Shown here: positions 35,168 through 47,438 of the stretch, one piece after another
How the letters are laid out: each line of letters opens with the position of its first letter
Position numbering within the stretch: position 1 is the stretch's first letter
DNA from: Uloborus plumipes
Lineage: Eukaryota > Arthropoda > Arachnida > Araneae > Uloboridae
Length of the DNA: 64,000 bases
Reading direction: 5' to 3'
NCBI GenBank assembly: GCA_038373865.1
Contig: JAXGGA010005825.1
Location: forward strand, 1 to 64,000
Notes under the pieces: generated by a model
Told to the model about the DNA's origin: nothing
Seen by the model: the letters and a program-made list of their open reading frames with translations, nothing else
The model's database searches: none
Translations under genes and position numbers: made by a program

Positions 35168-35437
35168 ATTACTTCGAACCTAGTCGATCAAAGATCCACC
35201 GTCATCACTAATGGTGGCTGGGCGACGTTAAATAAGGGTCGTGGACACCAAGTATTCCAAGTTAATCAATTCCACTGGGGGTACCATGTGCTTGCTCGGC
35301 ATCTGGTCTGGATCAGCAAAAAAAAAAAAAAAAAAAAATAGTGCACTCTTCAGGATCCAATCTTGGTTAAACCACGACTTGTGGTTGGAACGGGGGACCC
35401 TGAAGAGTGAAGCGTTCGCTTCCTTGTATAATTATTA
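35168..35437 (+). mobile_element. SINE body, copy 2
   Basis: gatcaaagatccaccgtcat, ggtggctgggcgacgtta, a poly(A) tract at about 35320-35338, then ggttaaaccacgacttgtgg and gggggaccctgaagag. Same family as 23617-23950, same place in family C as the copy at 59486, so the SINE predates the duplication of family C. The tRNA head is not clear here. Confidence 0.75.
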
Positions 35438-36106
35438 AAAGTACTTAAAAAATATGGTTCCATTTTTTCCCTAATTATTTTTATCACCCGGCAAGCAAAA
35501 TCAGTAAATTAAGTAAAACAGATCGAAATATTTCGGTATAATTAAAATGAAAAAAATTGTACTAAATTCAACTTTCGATTCTTTTCATAGTGAAAGCGAT
35601 AAAAAATGGAACTGAAGCTAAACAGGCAAGACTTTTCATCATGAGAAATGAGAAAATTTGCCAGCAATCTAAAAAATTAAAACTGAAGTAGCCACACACA
35701 TTATTACTTTTTTTTTTTTGCTTTCAAAGAGGAATGTTTAATAGTTTTGGTAATTTTAATCAAGACGTTGATACCAGACTGAGATATAATTTTGTTAATC
35801 GCTTCGCCTAATTTTCAAAGGTAAAAAATGTATAAAAAAAAGATTGCAGTACACACATTCACAAACAATTTATATTCATTATCTGGTGTGTATGTTACAA
35901 AAAAATATTGCCTCTCTAAATTTGCTGAATTGTCAGTCTGAATGAGCCGAGTGAGCAAAATATTTGGGAGGTCCGGGTGACGTTCCTTCGGAACGCTCCT
36001 GCGGCTAATACGAGCACACGAATTGTCAAAAGCGAGCGCTTTCTACCACCAGTTTTTTTCCAGAGCAAAAGGATTATTTATAAAAATCGCTTAACTGGCA
36101 GTTATG
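35438..36106. repeat. Family C, copy 1, 3' segment
   Basis: aagtaaaacagatcgaaata, attgtactaaattcaac and atcgcttaactggcagtta match 44232-44830 and 60630-61200. The Jockey copy at 36120 is inserted into this segment; family C resumes at 37404. Confidence 0.8.
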
Positions 36107-36119
36107 CAAAAGCTTACGT

Positions 36120-37042
36120 GTCTCATCTACAAACTCATTCACCTTGGGGCCCCCCAAGCACTCATACACATTCTTACCTCCTACCTCGTTGGTAGGCATT
36201 TTGTCGTTCGTGTCAAAAACACCAACTCAACAAAACGGCCAATAATGGCTGGCGTCCCGCAAGGGTCGCTGCTTGGTCCGTTATTGTACAATATTTATAC
36301 GAGCGACATGCCAAAACACCCCTCAACAAGTATTTCCTGCTATGCAGACGATACTGCAATCCTTGCTCACGACCGCTCCTTTATTGGAGCGCTCCACACA
36401 TTACAAGAACACCTGCACGCACTCGAAGCCTGGCTTAAAATCTGGAAAATTAAAGTCAACGCAGAGAAATGCAAAGCTATCAACTTCTTTCATAATAAAA
36501 TACCCCCCCTTGATATCATCTTCATGGGGAAAACCATACTCTGGACCACTAATTATAAATATTTAGGCATCACCCTCGATTTGAACCTTACGTGGAATCT
36601 TCACATTCGTGAAATCCACAAAAGGTTTCAAATTCGCAAAATTCAACTTAATCCCCTTATAAATAGACGATCCTGCCTTAGCATGGATAACAAACTACTG
36701 ATCTACAAGTTATATCTTAGACCATTGCTGACCTACGCGTGCCCCATTTGGTGCATGACTGCAGTCACCAATTTCCAAATTTTATCCTCAAGCCAGCACA
36801 TAATGCTTAGGCAGATCACTAATTCCCCCTGGTTTATTCGGAACGAAGCCATAGAGAGTGAACTGCGCATTCACTCTCTCAAATTCTTCATGTTTAAACT
36901 TTCGCAAAAATTCTACGACAAAATCCAGTTTGTGGAAAATTTGCTCCTTAATGAGCTACCCTCCTATGATCACAGCGATCCGATACACAGGCGAAGACCA
37001 AGAGCTGTTCTTAATTTTTATCCAGCACCCTTCCCGCAATAG
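36120..37042 (+). pseudogene. Reverse transcriptase, C-terminal part (Jockey-like)
   Basis: The intact frame runs LIYKLIHLGAPQ, RHFVVRV, MAGVPQGSLLGPLLYN, SCYADDTAILAH with the YADD site at 36341-36352, then WLKIWKIKVNAEKCKAINFF, YLGITLDLNLTW, and ends RRRPRAVLNFYPAPFPQ at 37042. Fingers and the first catalytic aspartate are missing because of 5' truncation. The ATG at 36104 lies in the target-site duplication and host flank and is fortuitous. No frame breaks, so the insertion may be fairly young. Confidence 0.93.
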
Positions 37043-37390
37043 CGGAATTTCCCCCCCTTTTTTAAATTTTTAAACTTATTACCATCTGCTACCCAATGCT
37101 CAGAATGAGGAATAATACCCATATTACCCATTTTTTCGCTCCTGTATAGAGGAATGGCTACTTCCCTCTCTTGGCGCTAGGCGGCGCCACAGCACGGCAT
37201 AACACCGCCGGCTTACCAGCCGACCAATCCTGGTCCACCGCTGCTTTCCTGGGCCTGCCCAACCAGCTTTCCACTTTCCTCCCATCACCAACATATTACC
37301 CTTCATCCAAGTCAGTTCTTTTGACATTCATCTACAGGAGATTACAGGCTACTGGCCTAAGCGCTCCAGAATTGATCCCATTGTCATTGT
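36120..37390 (+). mobile_element. 5'-truncated Jockey-like retrotransposon, 1.27 kb, 13-bp TSD
   Basis: Flanked by caaaagcttacgt at 36107-36119 and 37391-37403. The left end starts inside the reverse transcriptase. The 3' UTR (37043-37390) ends ccattgtcattgt, with no poly(A), like the copy at 12588-13344. It is inserted into family C; copies at 44830 and 61200 lack it. Confidence 0.95.
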
Positions 37391-37403
37391 CAAAAGCTTA
37401 CGT

Positions 37404-37570
37404 CAAAACATGCATATTTCCCCTGTGTTTCGTTAACATTCGGGGGAATGTTAAAAGGGAACACTTAAAGGACATAAATTCAGCAACCGTCAAAAGTGGA
37501 TTCTTCAGAAAAAGAGGATTTATATTAATAACTTACTTAAATTTCAAATGGATACTCTTAAAATAGAAGT
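37404..37570. repeat. Family C, copy 1, 3' end
   Basis: aaaacatgcatatttcccctgtg and gtggattcttcagaaaaaga match 44850-44970. Similarity stops at about gatttatat. Confidence 0.7.
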
Positions 37571-37850
37571 CAAGCTTTCATGAATTATAAATGGACGCAA
37601 AAATGTTGTTTTTCATTTATTTGTTTAGTATTTATTATTCAGTGTTAAAATTTCCATATTTTCTGCCAATATCCTTTCCCTTTTATTTTCTAAGTGAAGG
37701 GGCTCCGATTGATTAAAAAAATTAACTTGCAATGTAGAATTTCTTTTCGCGGAAAGTTTTTACTGTCTTACTCTGCCTAAATGGATAAAAGTTGAACTTT
37801 ATTTTGTACCCTTCGCATTGCGTAAGAAAACATGATGATGATGATGTCGT
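37571..37850. other. AT-rich stretch, no gene seen
   Basis: Nothing recognisable before the gatgatgatgat tail of the next element. Confidence 0.4.
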
Positions 37851-38150
37851 GTCTACGGATTGTGCTAAATATTGTCGAAGGTCCGAAGGACCGTAGCCGC
37901 TAACTTCGGTGCCTCAGGACTGTAGAGGGTCTCTTGCAGGAGATCTCTATCTGGCAGCAAACCGAGTTTCAAGATCTCTGCAGTAATGCTTGGGCATTCG
38001 AAGATGTGTCTTGGTGTGAGTTGGGTGTCTGGGCAGTTCCTGCAGAAAGGATAAGTCCTTGTCCCGTCAGGAAACATTTTCATTCCTTTATAATGTTCTG
38101 TTCTGAGACGGGCGAGAAAACATAAAAGACCAATATTCTGCAGAGAGTCA
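37850..38150 (-). pseudogene. 3' end of an I-like non-LTR retrotransposon (after RNase H)
   Basis: On the minus strand the frame reads LLCFLARLRTEHYKGMKM, PDGTRTYPFCRNC, TQLTPRHIFECPSI and ends LRTFDNI (stop near 37865), the C-x2-C-x8-10-H-x4-C-type tail that follows RNase H in many non-LTR elements and is common in arachnid sequences in my experience. A short tandem tail of catcatcatcat follows instead of poly(A). Strongly 5'-truncated. Confidence 0.75.
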
Positions 38151-39189
38151 TTACTGAACTTGTTTTTCTTCTTAATACAATATTTTATTTCGTACTTCTC
38201 GATGCATATAAAATAACTAGAAAAATTTAATTTAGAAAACGAATTATTTTATTTCTTTATTATCCATTTATTTTTTTCAGACTGTAATTTGTCATACTCA
38301 AATTAATGTGAAGATAAATTTAGTTTGATTATAATCGAAGACAACTTGAAATTTTGCTTTGTTTCTGTGTTGTGTACGAATCACTCTTTCGTATATACAT
38401 TTTAAATCTCAAAGTTTATTCAGTACAAATTCATCTGAAGATGAAATTGATGCAGTGAAAATAATGACACAATAACTGTCTACTTCCACTGTCTTCAACT
38501 AAAGCTTTTCGTCTCTGAGCTAGCAGCGTTTTCGAGACAGAATTTTAAGACGTCTTGCTCTTTAATATATCTTTCCCATTGCCTTTCTAAGCAGCAATCC
38601 TGGGTGTCTGACGTCCGAAAGTGGTTGCGTGTTTTCGGCGCATCACACCTTTTGCTGGTAAAAATAGTGATTTTTAAACCATTTTAGGGCAGTTATTAGC
38701 TTAAAAAACCTAAAGAAAGTTATGTAATATATCAATGGAAAGCTCTTTTTTTTTTAACCTTTGCATTGGTTTTTAAGTTTTATTCTACTATGATGAGAAA
38801 AGAAGTTGCAGTCATTTGAATGTCAAAATATTTTGTTTTTCGCACTTTTAAAGTTTTCTCACAGCTCTGTATTTTGTACTATTTTTAATGCAAGCAGGGA
38901 GTCGTATTTAAAGGGTAAACCTCCTCCGAAAATGTTCAAAACTATTACAAAAATCCTTTTCTTAGTTTCTTACTAAAAAAAATATTATTGCTATTTTATT
39001 TTAATCTTCTTATTTGAAACTGCATATGAAAAATGAAATTATCCTTATTGAATAATAGTACAAATTAACTGTTTTTCCTGCAGTATTTATTTTCATTGTG
39101 GTTATTGCTAACATAATTTCTGAGCAATGTACCTTTCGATTCGAATTTTATTACAAGTTTAAAAAAAAAAATCTTCAAGTTTGTTAGTA
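38151..39189. other. AT-rich stretch, no gene seen
   Basis: No coding, TIR or tandem repeat signals I can support. Confidence 0.4.
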
Positions 39190-39365
39190 CAGTCGACGCT
39201 CGATATAACGACCGTCTCCGTCCTACAGAAAACGGTCTTTATAACGAGTGGTCGCTATAAGAGGTAGAACATACTGTATATTGGGATACAGTTGAGGGTT
39301 TTCTCACCGGTTGTTATATTAGGATGGTCTTTATAACGTTTGGTCGTTATAACGAGCGTCGACTG
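39190..39365. mobile_element. Tigger/pogo-like MITE, 176 bp
   Basis: Ends CAGTCGACGCTCGATATAAC and reverse complement CAGTCGACGCTCGTTATAAC with TA on both sides. CAGTCGACxCTCG..ATAACG ends are typical of Tigger/pogo non-autonomous elements. Confidence 0.9.
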
Positions 39366-39870
39366 TACCAAACTCTATGTTTAACACACCTTATAAGTGT
39401 CGAAATATAGAAATTTCAAAAGTACTCATTCGAATACGCGTACATGAGTTAACTCATCCATCCAGATTTTTTTTTCTTTATTCAGAAGATGAGTCTTTTT
39501 TTTTTACAGTTTTTCATGTTAATACTATTGTAACAAAATTCAACAGAATATAGAACATGAAATGAAATGTTATTTTCTTTATAGATTTAATGAGAAATAG
39601 GTTTGGTAAAACCCTCCCCGAAACTAAGCTCTGCTTACGGCCGGCCCTGAATGTAGACATATAGCATTTTTAATGTAGACATGTTTCATATAAATCCTTC
39701 ACACCGAATTTTGTTAAAATCGGAAATGGCGAGAATAGTAATAGCTACACTTTTTATTGGTTTGATGTAAGTGATGTTAGAATTATAACTGAGCATGAAT
39801 TAAAGAGGTTTTTCCCTCAGCAAACTTCAAATAGGCGCTGATATTAAGTGTTTCCAATTTTTTTAAACCT

Positions 39871-40072
39871 AGGGTAAGTGCTCCAGTAGTCGGCTGAAAC
39901 TTTTAACTTGAAACTTTTTATCACAGCAGCCCAAAAGCAAACAGTTTTTTTTCAAATTGCATGCTATATTTTAATAACTTTTCCCAATCCTCATTTTTAT
40001 AGGATTTCACTGAAGTATTGCCTGACAGTGCGAAAGCGCTTCATCGAGTCATTTGGGTATATCTCATCGCAT
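39871..40072. repeat. Partial second terminus plus dispersed repeat
   Basis: agggtaagtgctccagtagt at 39875 duplicates the left end of the next MITE. It is followed by the repeat shared with 15334-15490. Confidence 0.65.
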
Positions 40073-40075
40073 ATA

Positions 40076-40526
40076 GGGTAAGTGCTCCAGTAGTCGGCCA
40101 TTTAAGAGATCTTTTGTTGATCTTGGCTAACCTAGAACTTTCAGCAATCAATACAGAACAAAAACAAGGTAAAACTTTAGAATGAACCTTTCTGATAGTG
40201 AATCACCTACTTGTTTCAGAAATTAAAAAAAAAATTATGTTAAAATCCAAGCTGTTGTCAACACTAGTAAATGCTCCAGTAGTCGGCCATAGAATCATCT
40301 TAGCTGAAAAAGAAGCAGAATCGCAATCTTGGATGACGGGCACACCATTCAAAATGAAATGACTCATTACTAATTCAAAAAAGGTACCGAAAACTTGACT
40401 GCCACTGGTTGATGATTGAGGATAGGTACATGAATGTGTGAATGCGTCATATTTGATTTTGAATTAAAAATGTAACATTTATGAGGAGTTTCATGTCATT
40501 GTGGCCGACTACTGGAGCACTTACCC
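40076..40526. mobile_element. MITE, 451 bp, GGGTAAGTGCTCC termini
   Basis: Ends GGGTAAGTGCTCCAGTAGTC and perfect reverse complement, 24 bp long, with TA at 40074-40075 and 40527-40528. The motif recurs inside (aaatgctccagtagtcggcc, about 40268). Layout resembles the elements at 9265 and 16685. Confidence 0.88.
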
Positions 40527-40729
40527 TATAATTAATTTTATTTTGCCAAAACTGATCTTAATCGGCTGCATCATGTTTATCCAACACTACTTTATGTGTG
40601 AAAGCAAAAAAAAATTGCCTAATGGCTTTTAATGAATTTCACAGACATAACTGTTTTGTGTGCATTCCGCTTTTTAATTTTCTGTGTCGTGCACATTTTT
40701 AAGTAAGTAGATATCTCGTGGATGGATAT

Positions 40730-40806
40730 ACAGTGAACTCTCACTTATACGCCGGCCCAAGGGACCAACAGAAAAAGGCGCATAAGTGAGAGAAAAGTAT
40801 AAGTGA
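40730..40806. repeat. Single end of a Tigger-like MITE
   Basis: tacagtgaactctcacttat and ggcgcataagtgagag form a hairpin; the opposite end was not found. Confidence 0.45.
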
Positions 40807-41229
40807 ACAAGCCTATTTATAGGACTAAAACGCAACATAGTTTCTATATTAAAGGGACATATTACTACGGTTTGACAATTACTGTAACCAAGGCTTCACT
40901 AGATAGCGTTTTATACAGGCTGTTTCATTTGATCAAAATCCTTGGGATAAAAACGGTGGTCCTTGTCCAGCGACATCTATCGAATTTTATGGTAACTAAA
41001 TTTATATACAAATCAGATAATAAAAGACAAAATTAAAAGTTAATTTGTTGGTGACAATTTTACAATTTGACATTCAATTCTATATTAATATATTTTAACG
41101 TTATGTAATAGCTCGTTCGATTTGTTGGTTTATTCTGCATTTTAACGGCTTGTTTTAATTAGTTAGCGAATTATTTTTCATTTTAATTGACTTTAATTAT
41201 TAATTAACTACGAAACGACACTGGCACCG
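40807..41229. other. Low-information stretch
   Basis: Contains part of the repeat shared with 24353-24652 (cctgtttcattt region in reverse); otherwise nothing recognised. Confidence 0.4.
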
Positions 41230-41557
41230 CAGAGCGATAAATGGCGAATCTATTCGCTAAGCGAGCCAATACTACCAACGGGTTGGTTGCCATAGAACTT
41301 TTTAAAATTCAGTCCACTGTTCGCCATAGTACAGTTGGTCGTCACATTATTGTAGTTTGGTTTATTTTTTTTTCGTACTTATATTGCTCTTTAGTACCAA
41401 GCGATTATATATGCTCATTTCGTTGTTACTAAAAAAATAAGTATGTTTTGTTGTAAATCGTCTCTCCGTTGAACTGCAATCGCTTCATTGCAGTACATTC
41501 ATTCTGGGGCATCAAAACGAAATGTCTCGACGAATCGATTCGCCATTTATCGCTCTG
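41230..41557. mobile_element. MITE-like inverted repeat, 328 bp
   Basis: Inverted ends CAGAGCGATAAATGGCGAATC. The 8-bp flanks do not match, so the superfamily and exact ends are open. Confidence 0.55.
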
Positions 41558-42411
41558 ATGCATAAACGCTGTCAAAATGAACATCTGAGCTTTTGCGTCG
41601 CAATTAAGATCGTGTGAGCAACAATAATGAAACAAAATAGTAAATAGAACAATATTATTTCATTGCTACATTTTTTATTTATCGGCTGCGAATTTAAGCG
41701 TATATTTTATTAATGCAGAGATGTCAAAATTGCACGCCATTGCTATCTGTTGCTAATTCGAAGAAAGTAAACAGATGAATGAATGTCGTATGACTAAATC
41801 ATGAGTTGTGACTTTACCTGAAAAGGGAATTTATTTCCCCTAAAAAGCAGTACTAATTAAGGCCTTCGGCATCAATTCAGTCTGTACTCCACTTCAGTTA
41901 ACTATATCAATATTTTTTAAACCTTAAAGGTAGGATAAAGATCACTTTTTACAGCTGAAACAACCCACTTACCCTTTCCTCGGGGTTAAGCTAGCCCCAC
42001 ACGTCATTTTTTGAAGAATACTACAGTTAAGAATATTTAAAGCAGTTTTTTAGGAAATAATGCTGAACTTGTCCAAGATAAAATGTCAACAAGTTTTAAC
42101 TGCAATACACCGCCAACTTGTTCATTTCGATCCATGGACTGCAGTTTCGGGCTTATTATACCGTCATCAGCATGGAATACGTGCTTTGCTTTAAAACTGT
42201 TGCATAAGACTTCAAAACCGAACTGTTCTAAAAAGGGGTCCCACTTACTCCAACCAACCCTTTCACTCTGTGTCACTCTCGTCCTTGTGACGCATAATTG
42301 GCGTCATCCAGTTGTTTCCTGTAATTTGCATATTATTCGTGAAGATGTGTGTAGCCATTTTACGGTTGATTTATTTATTTTGGAGTTCGATTTTCTGGTG
42401 ATTCTGAATTA
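41558..42411. other. No gene seen; holds a dispersed repeat near 42083-42190
   Basis: aatacaccgccaacttgttc and gatccatggactgcagttt recur in the small palindromic insertion at 59688-59812. Confidence 0.45.
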
Positions 42412-43183
42412 CAGGGTGGTTATAAATTAACAGGAGGTGTTTGGAGCCCTATATCTCGCGAACTACTGGGCGAAATATTGCCGAATTTCGTGAGCGTGCA
42501 TATTAGACCATGGGATTTTGATTTCATGAATAAAAAAATTAGTTTGAAAAATCACCACCAGGGGCAAATTTGGCGCTGTAAAAGTGTATTATTCTGATTA
42601 TCGAAGAATTAATTGCGACTGACGAAATACGCATCCAATTTATTTGCAAAAATGACTTTTTTTGTCACAAATGTGGTTCGATATGATCGCCATTGTAAAG
42701 TTGTAATAAACTGCATACGATGCACAACATTTTCTACGGCAGCTCGTAACATATCAGAATGGATTTCTTGATGAGAATGCTCCCAGTCCGTCATTTTACA
42801 GATGATTGCTAAACGCAACGCGTTTATGCAAATTTTTGCATTCTATTTGGTTAAAAGGACCGCTATTTTGTTCGTGGTGATTTTTTTTTAATAGAAAATT
42901 CTACGGCGATCATATTAAACCTCATTTGCAAAGCACAATCATTTTTACTTGGCGAAATTGATTTATACAGCGTCTTTTCAAGTTTAATTCACGATATTCA
43001 GTGTAATACACTTTTACAGCGCCAAATTTCCTCCTGGTGGTGATTTTTTAAACTAATTTTTTTATTCCAGAAATTAAAATCCCATGGTCTAATATGCCCG
43101 CTCACGAAATTTGGCAATGTTTTGCCCAGTAGTTCGCGAGCTAGAGGGCTCCAAACACCTCCTGTTAATTTATAACCACCCTG
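42412..43183 (-). mobile_element. Internally deleted mariner-type element, 772 bp
   Basis: TIRs begin CAGGGTGGTTATAAATTAAC, with nearly 180 bp of inverted similarity (gaactactgggcgaaat, tttggcgctgtaaaagtgta) and TA on both sides. A minus-strand remnant at 42609-42818 (AVENVVHRMQF) resembles the tail of IS630-type transposases, where NVVxRMxxC is common. The catalytic core is gone. Confidence 0.85.
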
Positions 43184-43224
43184 TATTTTAAATTTATGGA
43201 CATGAGTGTTCGATTGAGTCACTT

Positions 43225-44970
43225 GGCTGCAGTCCTTGAATAGGAAAACTCTAATTCGTAGGAAATTGATTAAAAGTTTATTTTATGTTGATGCTCTTAG
43301 TTTGTCCACCAGTTTCTTAAAATTTTTACGGCTTTTAACTGTCGGTTGCTCATTTCTTCAACACGGTTGGTTATTAACAACAACTCTTGATATTCTGCCT
43401 ATCCTAAGTTGTAGATAGGTGGAGAGAAAAGATAAAATGTTTTAGATCAATTGGCTGATCTAGTAGTTTAAGTTTATCGCAGACTTGCATTTTGGTGAAA
43501 AAGCATACTACCTACTCTGATTGAACATGCGCATTTTTGACAAAGAATTTTATCTTTTCTGGGGGAGAGGGGGGGGGGGGGTGCTGCTGACATTGGGAAA
43601 GCAATGTGTTTAAGACGTCGGGCATGGGCATTAGGGTGTATCACGAAAATTTTTTTTGGGAGTTCAAAATTTCAAGTTGATAAAAAGTTGTCACTATGTT
43701 CACATAGTTACCAAAAAAAATTATTTTGAAAAATATTTTAATGAGCCAGGATGACGTTGAAGTTTCAAGTTTTTAGTAAAAACGATGATTTGTGGTGTTT
43801 CAAAGTCTTCCAAATAAAGGGAAATGCAAAGTAAGTCTCTATATGTTTTATTTCATTTTTGATTTACTTTTTAAAATTATAGCGCATGGAATTTTTGGGT
43901 ATAATTTTAGTGTTTCGAGGAGCAATTTTTTTTTACATACTTAAATTTATTTTAAAATTCCAGTTATGATTTAATTTCATTTATATGTATGCAAGTAATG
44001 ATATATATCAATATCATAAGTTTATTTTGAAAATGATACGCAGGGAACTTTTTATTTTTTGCTCATTTACGTCAATTTTAATTACAAATTAATTAATAAA
44101 ATCTGTTAATTTTTATATATTTTTATGAAACTTTAGGGAAAGTTATATAATAGTAATGTGAATGTATGTGCAAAATTTCCAGACAATTGAATAATATTTA
44201 AAAAAATTTTTTTTGAAAGTCCACTGTCCCCTTAAGTAAAACAGATAGAAATATCTCGGTATAATTAAAATGATAGAAATTGTACTAAATTCAACTTTCG
44301 ATTCTTTTCATAGTGAAAAAGATGAAAAATGGAACTGAAGCTAACCAGACAATACTTTTCATCATGAGAAGTAAGAAAATTTGCAAGCAATCTAAAAAAT
44401 TTAAACTGAAGTAGCCACACATATTATTACTTTTTTTTTTTGCTTTCAAAGTGCAATGTTTAATAGTTTTGGTTATTTTAATCAAGACGTTGATAACAGA
44501 GTGCGATATAATTTTGTTAATCGCGTCGCCTAATTTTCAAAAGTAAAAAATGTATTAAAAAAAAGATTGCAGTACACACATTCACAAACAATTTATATTC
44601 ATCATCTAGTGCATATGTTACAAAAAATATTGCCTCTCTATATTTGCTGAATTGTCAGTCTGAATGAGCCGAATGAGGAAAATTTTTCGGAGGTCCGGGT
44701 GACGTCCCTTTGGAGCGCTCCTGGGGCTAATACGAACACGCAAATTATCTAAAGCGAGCGCTTTCTTCCACCAGTTTTTTTTCAAAGCAAAAGGATTATT
44801 TAAGAAAATCGCTTAAACGGTCGTTACGTGACAGTATACGTACTCCAAACATGCATGTTACTCCTGTGTATCGTTTATATTCAGAGAATGTTAAATGAAC
44901 ATATATTGATTTGATCTGCCAGCAACCGCCAAAAGTGGATTCTTCAGAAAAAGAGCATTTATACGGAGCC
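43225..44970. repeat. Family C, copy 3, internally replaced
   Basis: Starts ctgcagtccttgaatagg, runs to gggcatgggcatt at 43634, then a non-family segment (43635-44231), then resumes aagtaaaacagatagaaat to gtggattcttcagaaaaaga at 44970. About 5 kb of the longer copies are missing. The intervening segment starts agggtgtatcacgaaaat and may be another insertion or a rearrangement. Confidence 0.75.
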
Positions 44971-46319
44971 GTTGCGAATCACAGTAACTTTTTCTCTCCC
45001 CGGGTCGCACACTGACTGTAGTCCTCCGCGCTCCGCATTAAATCGAAAGAACGCTTTCACCCTACCTTTCGCTTAAAAATAGGAATTTATTGTACAATAC
45101 ACATGTTACAACACCATTTTTTTTTTGCTGATTTACATATTAGCCTAATCAATGTGGAATGTCTAATAATCACATTGAAAAATAAAAATAATAAGTAAAA
45201 ATACTTGAAATATATTAAGTTTGCAAGTTCCGCGCTTTCCAAATCATGTTTTTTTTTTGAAAACTGTTAAAAAATATTATTGATACCCACCCAATCCGAA
45301 GTAAAATGTTTAGTCGTAAGATTTTTCATAAAAGCTATATCAATGTATTTTTGTGTGTTTGTTCATACAAATCTAGTTTTCGTCGGATTTTTATCAAACT
45401 TGTCACAGAAGTTCTTTAATGCACTAGAATTCACATAGGCAAGGTTTTGAAATTTTTAAAAAATCCAAATAGCTCAAAATTCAAATTTTTCTCTAGAAAA
45501 GGCCATTTCCTTTAATTTTCAGTTTCTAGAGTAATAGAGAAAAGCCTTTAAGCATACAAATTGATAAACTTTAACACATTTAAATATGAGTATTTTCCAA
45601 CAAAAATTACGATTCACAATGAATTATCAATTTAAGACTCACCTATTTTTTCCGGGTAATAAACAAGTATCAAATAAATAAATGAGGAATAAATAAACCC
45701 TTAGTTAATGTAATATCCTCCTGTTATGACACATTTTCGTAGTAAAGTTCTGTATTAAACTTTTTGTGACTTGAAACAGAGGAGATATGAAAATAAATCT
45801 CTTCCTGCACGTCTCGCAGCAGTCCGCTCTGAGAAAGATATTTTTTTAAGGCTTTTGACAGGTGGTCACGTTAATGTGACAGGACAGTGTACTTTTCATT
45901 CATGAACTCTCATCTTTTACACTGAAAAGGAGCTCTTAATAGTTTCCAAACACGTTTAAGCAATTTGTATTGAGACGTTTATGCTTTGTAATGTGATTAT
46001 TAGGTGGATTTCATTATTTTAATCTTTGAAAACTGGTTCTAATTCAAGAAATGATGAAGATATGGGTATTTTAGTGAAGCCTTTTGTTGTAACTTTAGCC
46101 ACCCCCACGCCCCCCTGCACTATTTTTAGGAGTGGCAACATCTGAATTCGTACTCCTTGTGCCTTTCAGAAAAACTGACTATCTTAATTGCATCACAAAA
46201 ATCTCACGGGAATTAAAATTTGACCACTTGCTCCTTCAGTATCCATTTATAACGAACATTGGAAAAGAAATAAAAAATCGTTAACGGTAGAAAAAAAATT
46301 AACGAAATATATGATTCAA
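44971..46319. other. Low-information stretch
   Basis: A GC-richer patch at 44995-45065 (ccccgggtcgcacactgac) is followed by AT-rich sequence. No coding or repeat ends recognised. Confidence 0.4.
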
Positions 46320-46622
46320 TGCCCTGGTTGTAGTTCTTGAATAGGAAAACTTTGATTCGTCAGAAATTGATTAAAAGTTCATTTTTATTGATGTACTTTG
46401 TTTGTCCACCAGTTTTTAAAAAATTTTACTGCTTATTAGTAAAGATTGCTCAAATCAACAATAGTCGATCTCTGATGGCTTAAATTCCCAATAACTGCCT
46501 TTCTAAAGCTCTAGAATGACAAACATAAGATTATTCATTCATATGTAATTTCAATGTGGTCTAAAGTAGGACGCAATTTAGAATTCGTCCGAGGTCAGTG
46601 TGCCCTCTACCTCCCAGTCATA
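46320..46622. repeat. Family C, copy 2, 5' segment and left part of a 250-bp duplication
   Basis: ggttgtagttcttgaatagg matches 43225. From about 46485 it is copy A of a duplicated unit (ataactgcctttctaaagct ... cctcccagtc) whose second copy is 50667-50916. Confidence 0.75.
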
Positions 46623-46634
46623 ATGGTGATTAGG

Positions 46635-46770
46635 GGTGCGACATCGAAGGCAAAACATCGATGTTTCAAGACATCGATGTATCGAAATAAAGACATCGAT
46701 GGTGTTGATACATCGACCAAAAAACATCGATGTTTTCAAACATCGATGTTTCAAAGCATCGATCTTTTTT
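46635..46770. repeat. Subterminal acatcgatgt cluster, left
   Basis: At least eight catcgatg-type words, spaced irregularly by about 10-20 bp. A matching cluster lies at 50395-50535 near the right end. Such arrays are typical transposase binding sites in hAT elements. Confidence 0.75.
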
Positions 46771-47438
46771 TTTATGAAAACTGCTAAAACATTTAAATGT
46801 ACAGTAATATAGTAACTCCCCAATACATTGCGCCTCTTTATATCACTCAATTAGATTTATCTTTTGTCTCCTGAAAAACATCAACCTTATGATATCGACG
46901 TCAATTATAGAAAACTTTTTTAGTGAGATAGATACTGCAACTGTTGATTAAGTGTATAACTTTTATTTATCGTATATTTTTATGAAACATTTTTGTTGAA
47001 ATGTAAAACACAGTTATCGAAAAACATTTCTAAAGCAAAAGAAAAACAACGATGTTTTAAAATCGTTGACCGTAAATCATCGGTAGTAATTAAAAAAAAA
47101 AAAAAAAACTATTTCAATACGATAGATATTGCAATTGTAAAGATGAATATTTTTTGTTGCATATTTTTATTGCTTTTTGCTGAAGTCCAAAACACACATC
47201 GAAAGAAAGAAAAACATCGAACGCGAAACAGTGACCATTAAAAGACATCGACCTTAAAACATCGAAGGTAACTATCAAAAATGTCTTCTAACAAGATTGA
47301 TAGTGCAACGGTTGATTAACGATATAACTTTTGGCCACATATCTTGATATCTTTTTTTTTTTTTTTTTTTGCTAAAATATAAAACATTCACATAAAGAAT
47401 AATAATGAAATAAATAAAATTAAAAAAAATGGCGAAAG

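Larger units (their letters stand above)
32450..35169. repeat. Family C, copy 1, middle segment
   Basis: Collinear with 57375-59480: aaggacagcaatc, tacggatttcacaa, accgtttgtttcattcca, cttcatgcaattc. It is interrupted by the foldback at 33475-34073, absent from copy 2. It contains a 156-bp block (34181-34336) nearly identical to copy 2, although the surroundings have clearly diverged. No recognised gene. Confidence 0.8.

Noticed and set aside
36104..36119. ATG at 36104 as start of the reverse transcriptase
   Set aside because: It lies in host sequence and target-site duplication left of a 5'-truncated insertion.
37171..37566. 131-codon plus-strand frame
   Set aside because: Starts in the Jockey 3' UTR and crosses the TSD into family C; the equivalent frame in the other copy differs.
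43635..44231. Segment starting agggtgtatcacg as a transposon in family C copy 3
   Set aside because: No matching right terminus or TSD, so only recorded as unexplained replacement.
46554..46850. Open frames encoding HRCFKTSMF-type repeats
   Set aside because: They are translations of the acatcgatgt subterminal words, appearing on both strands.
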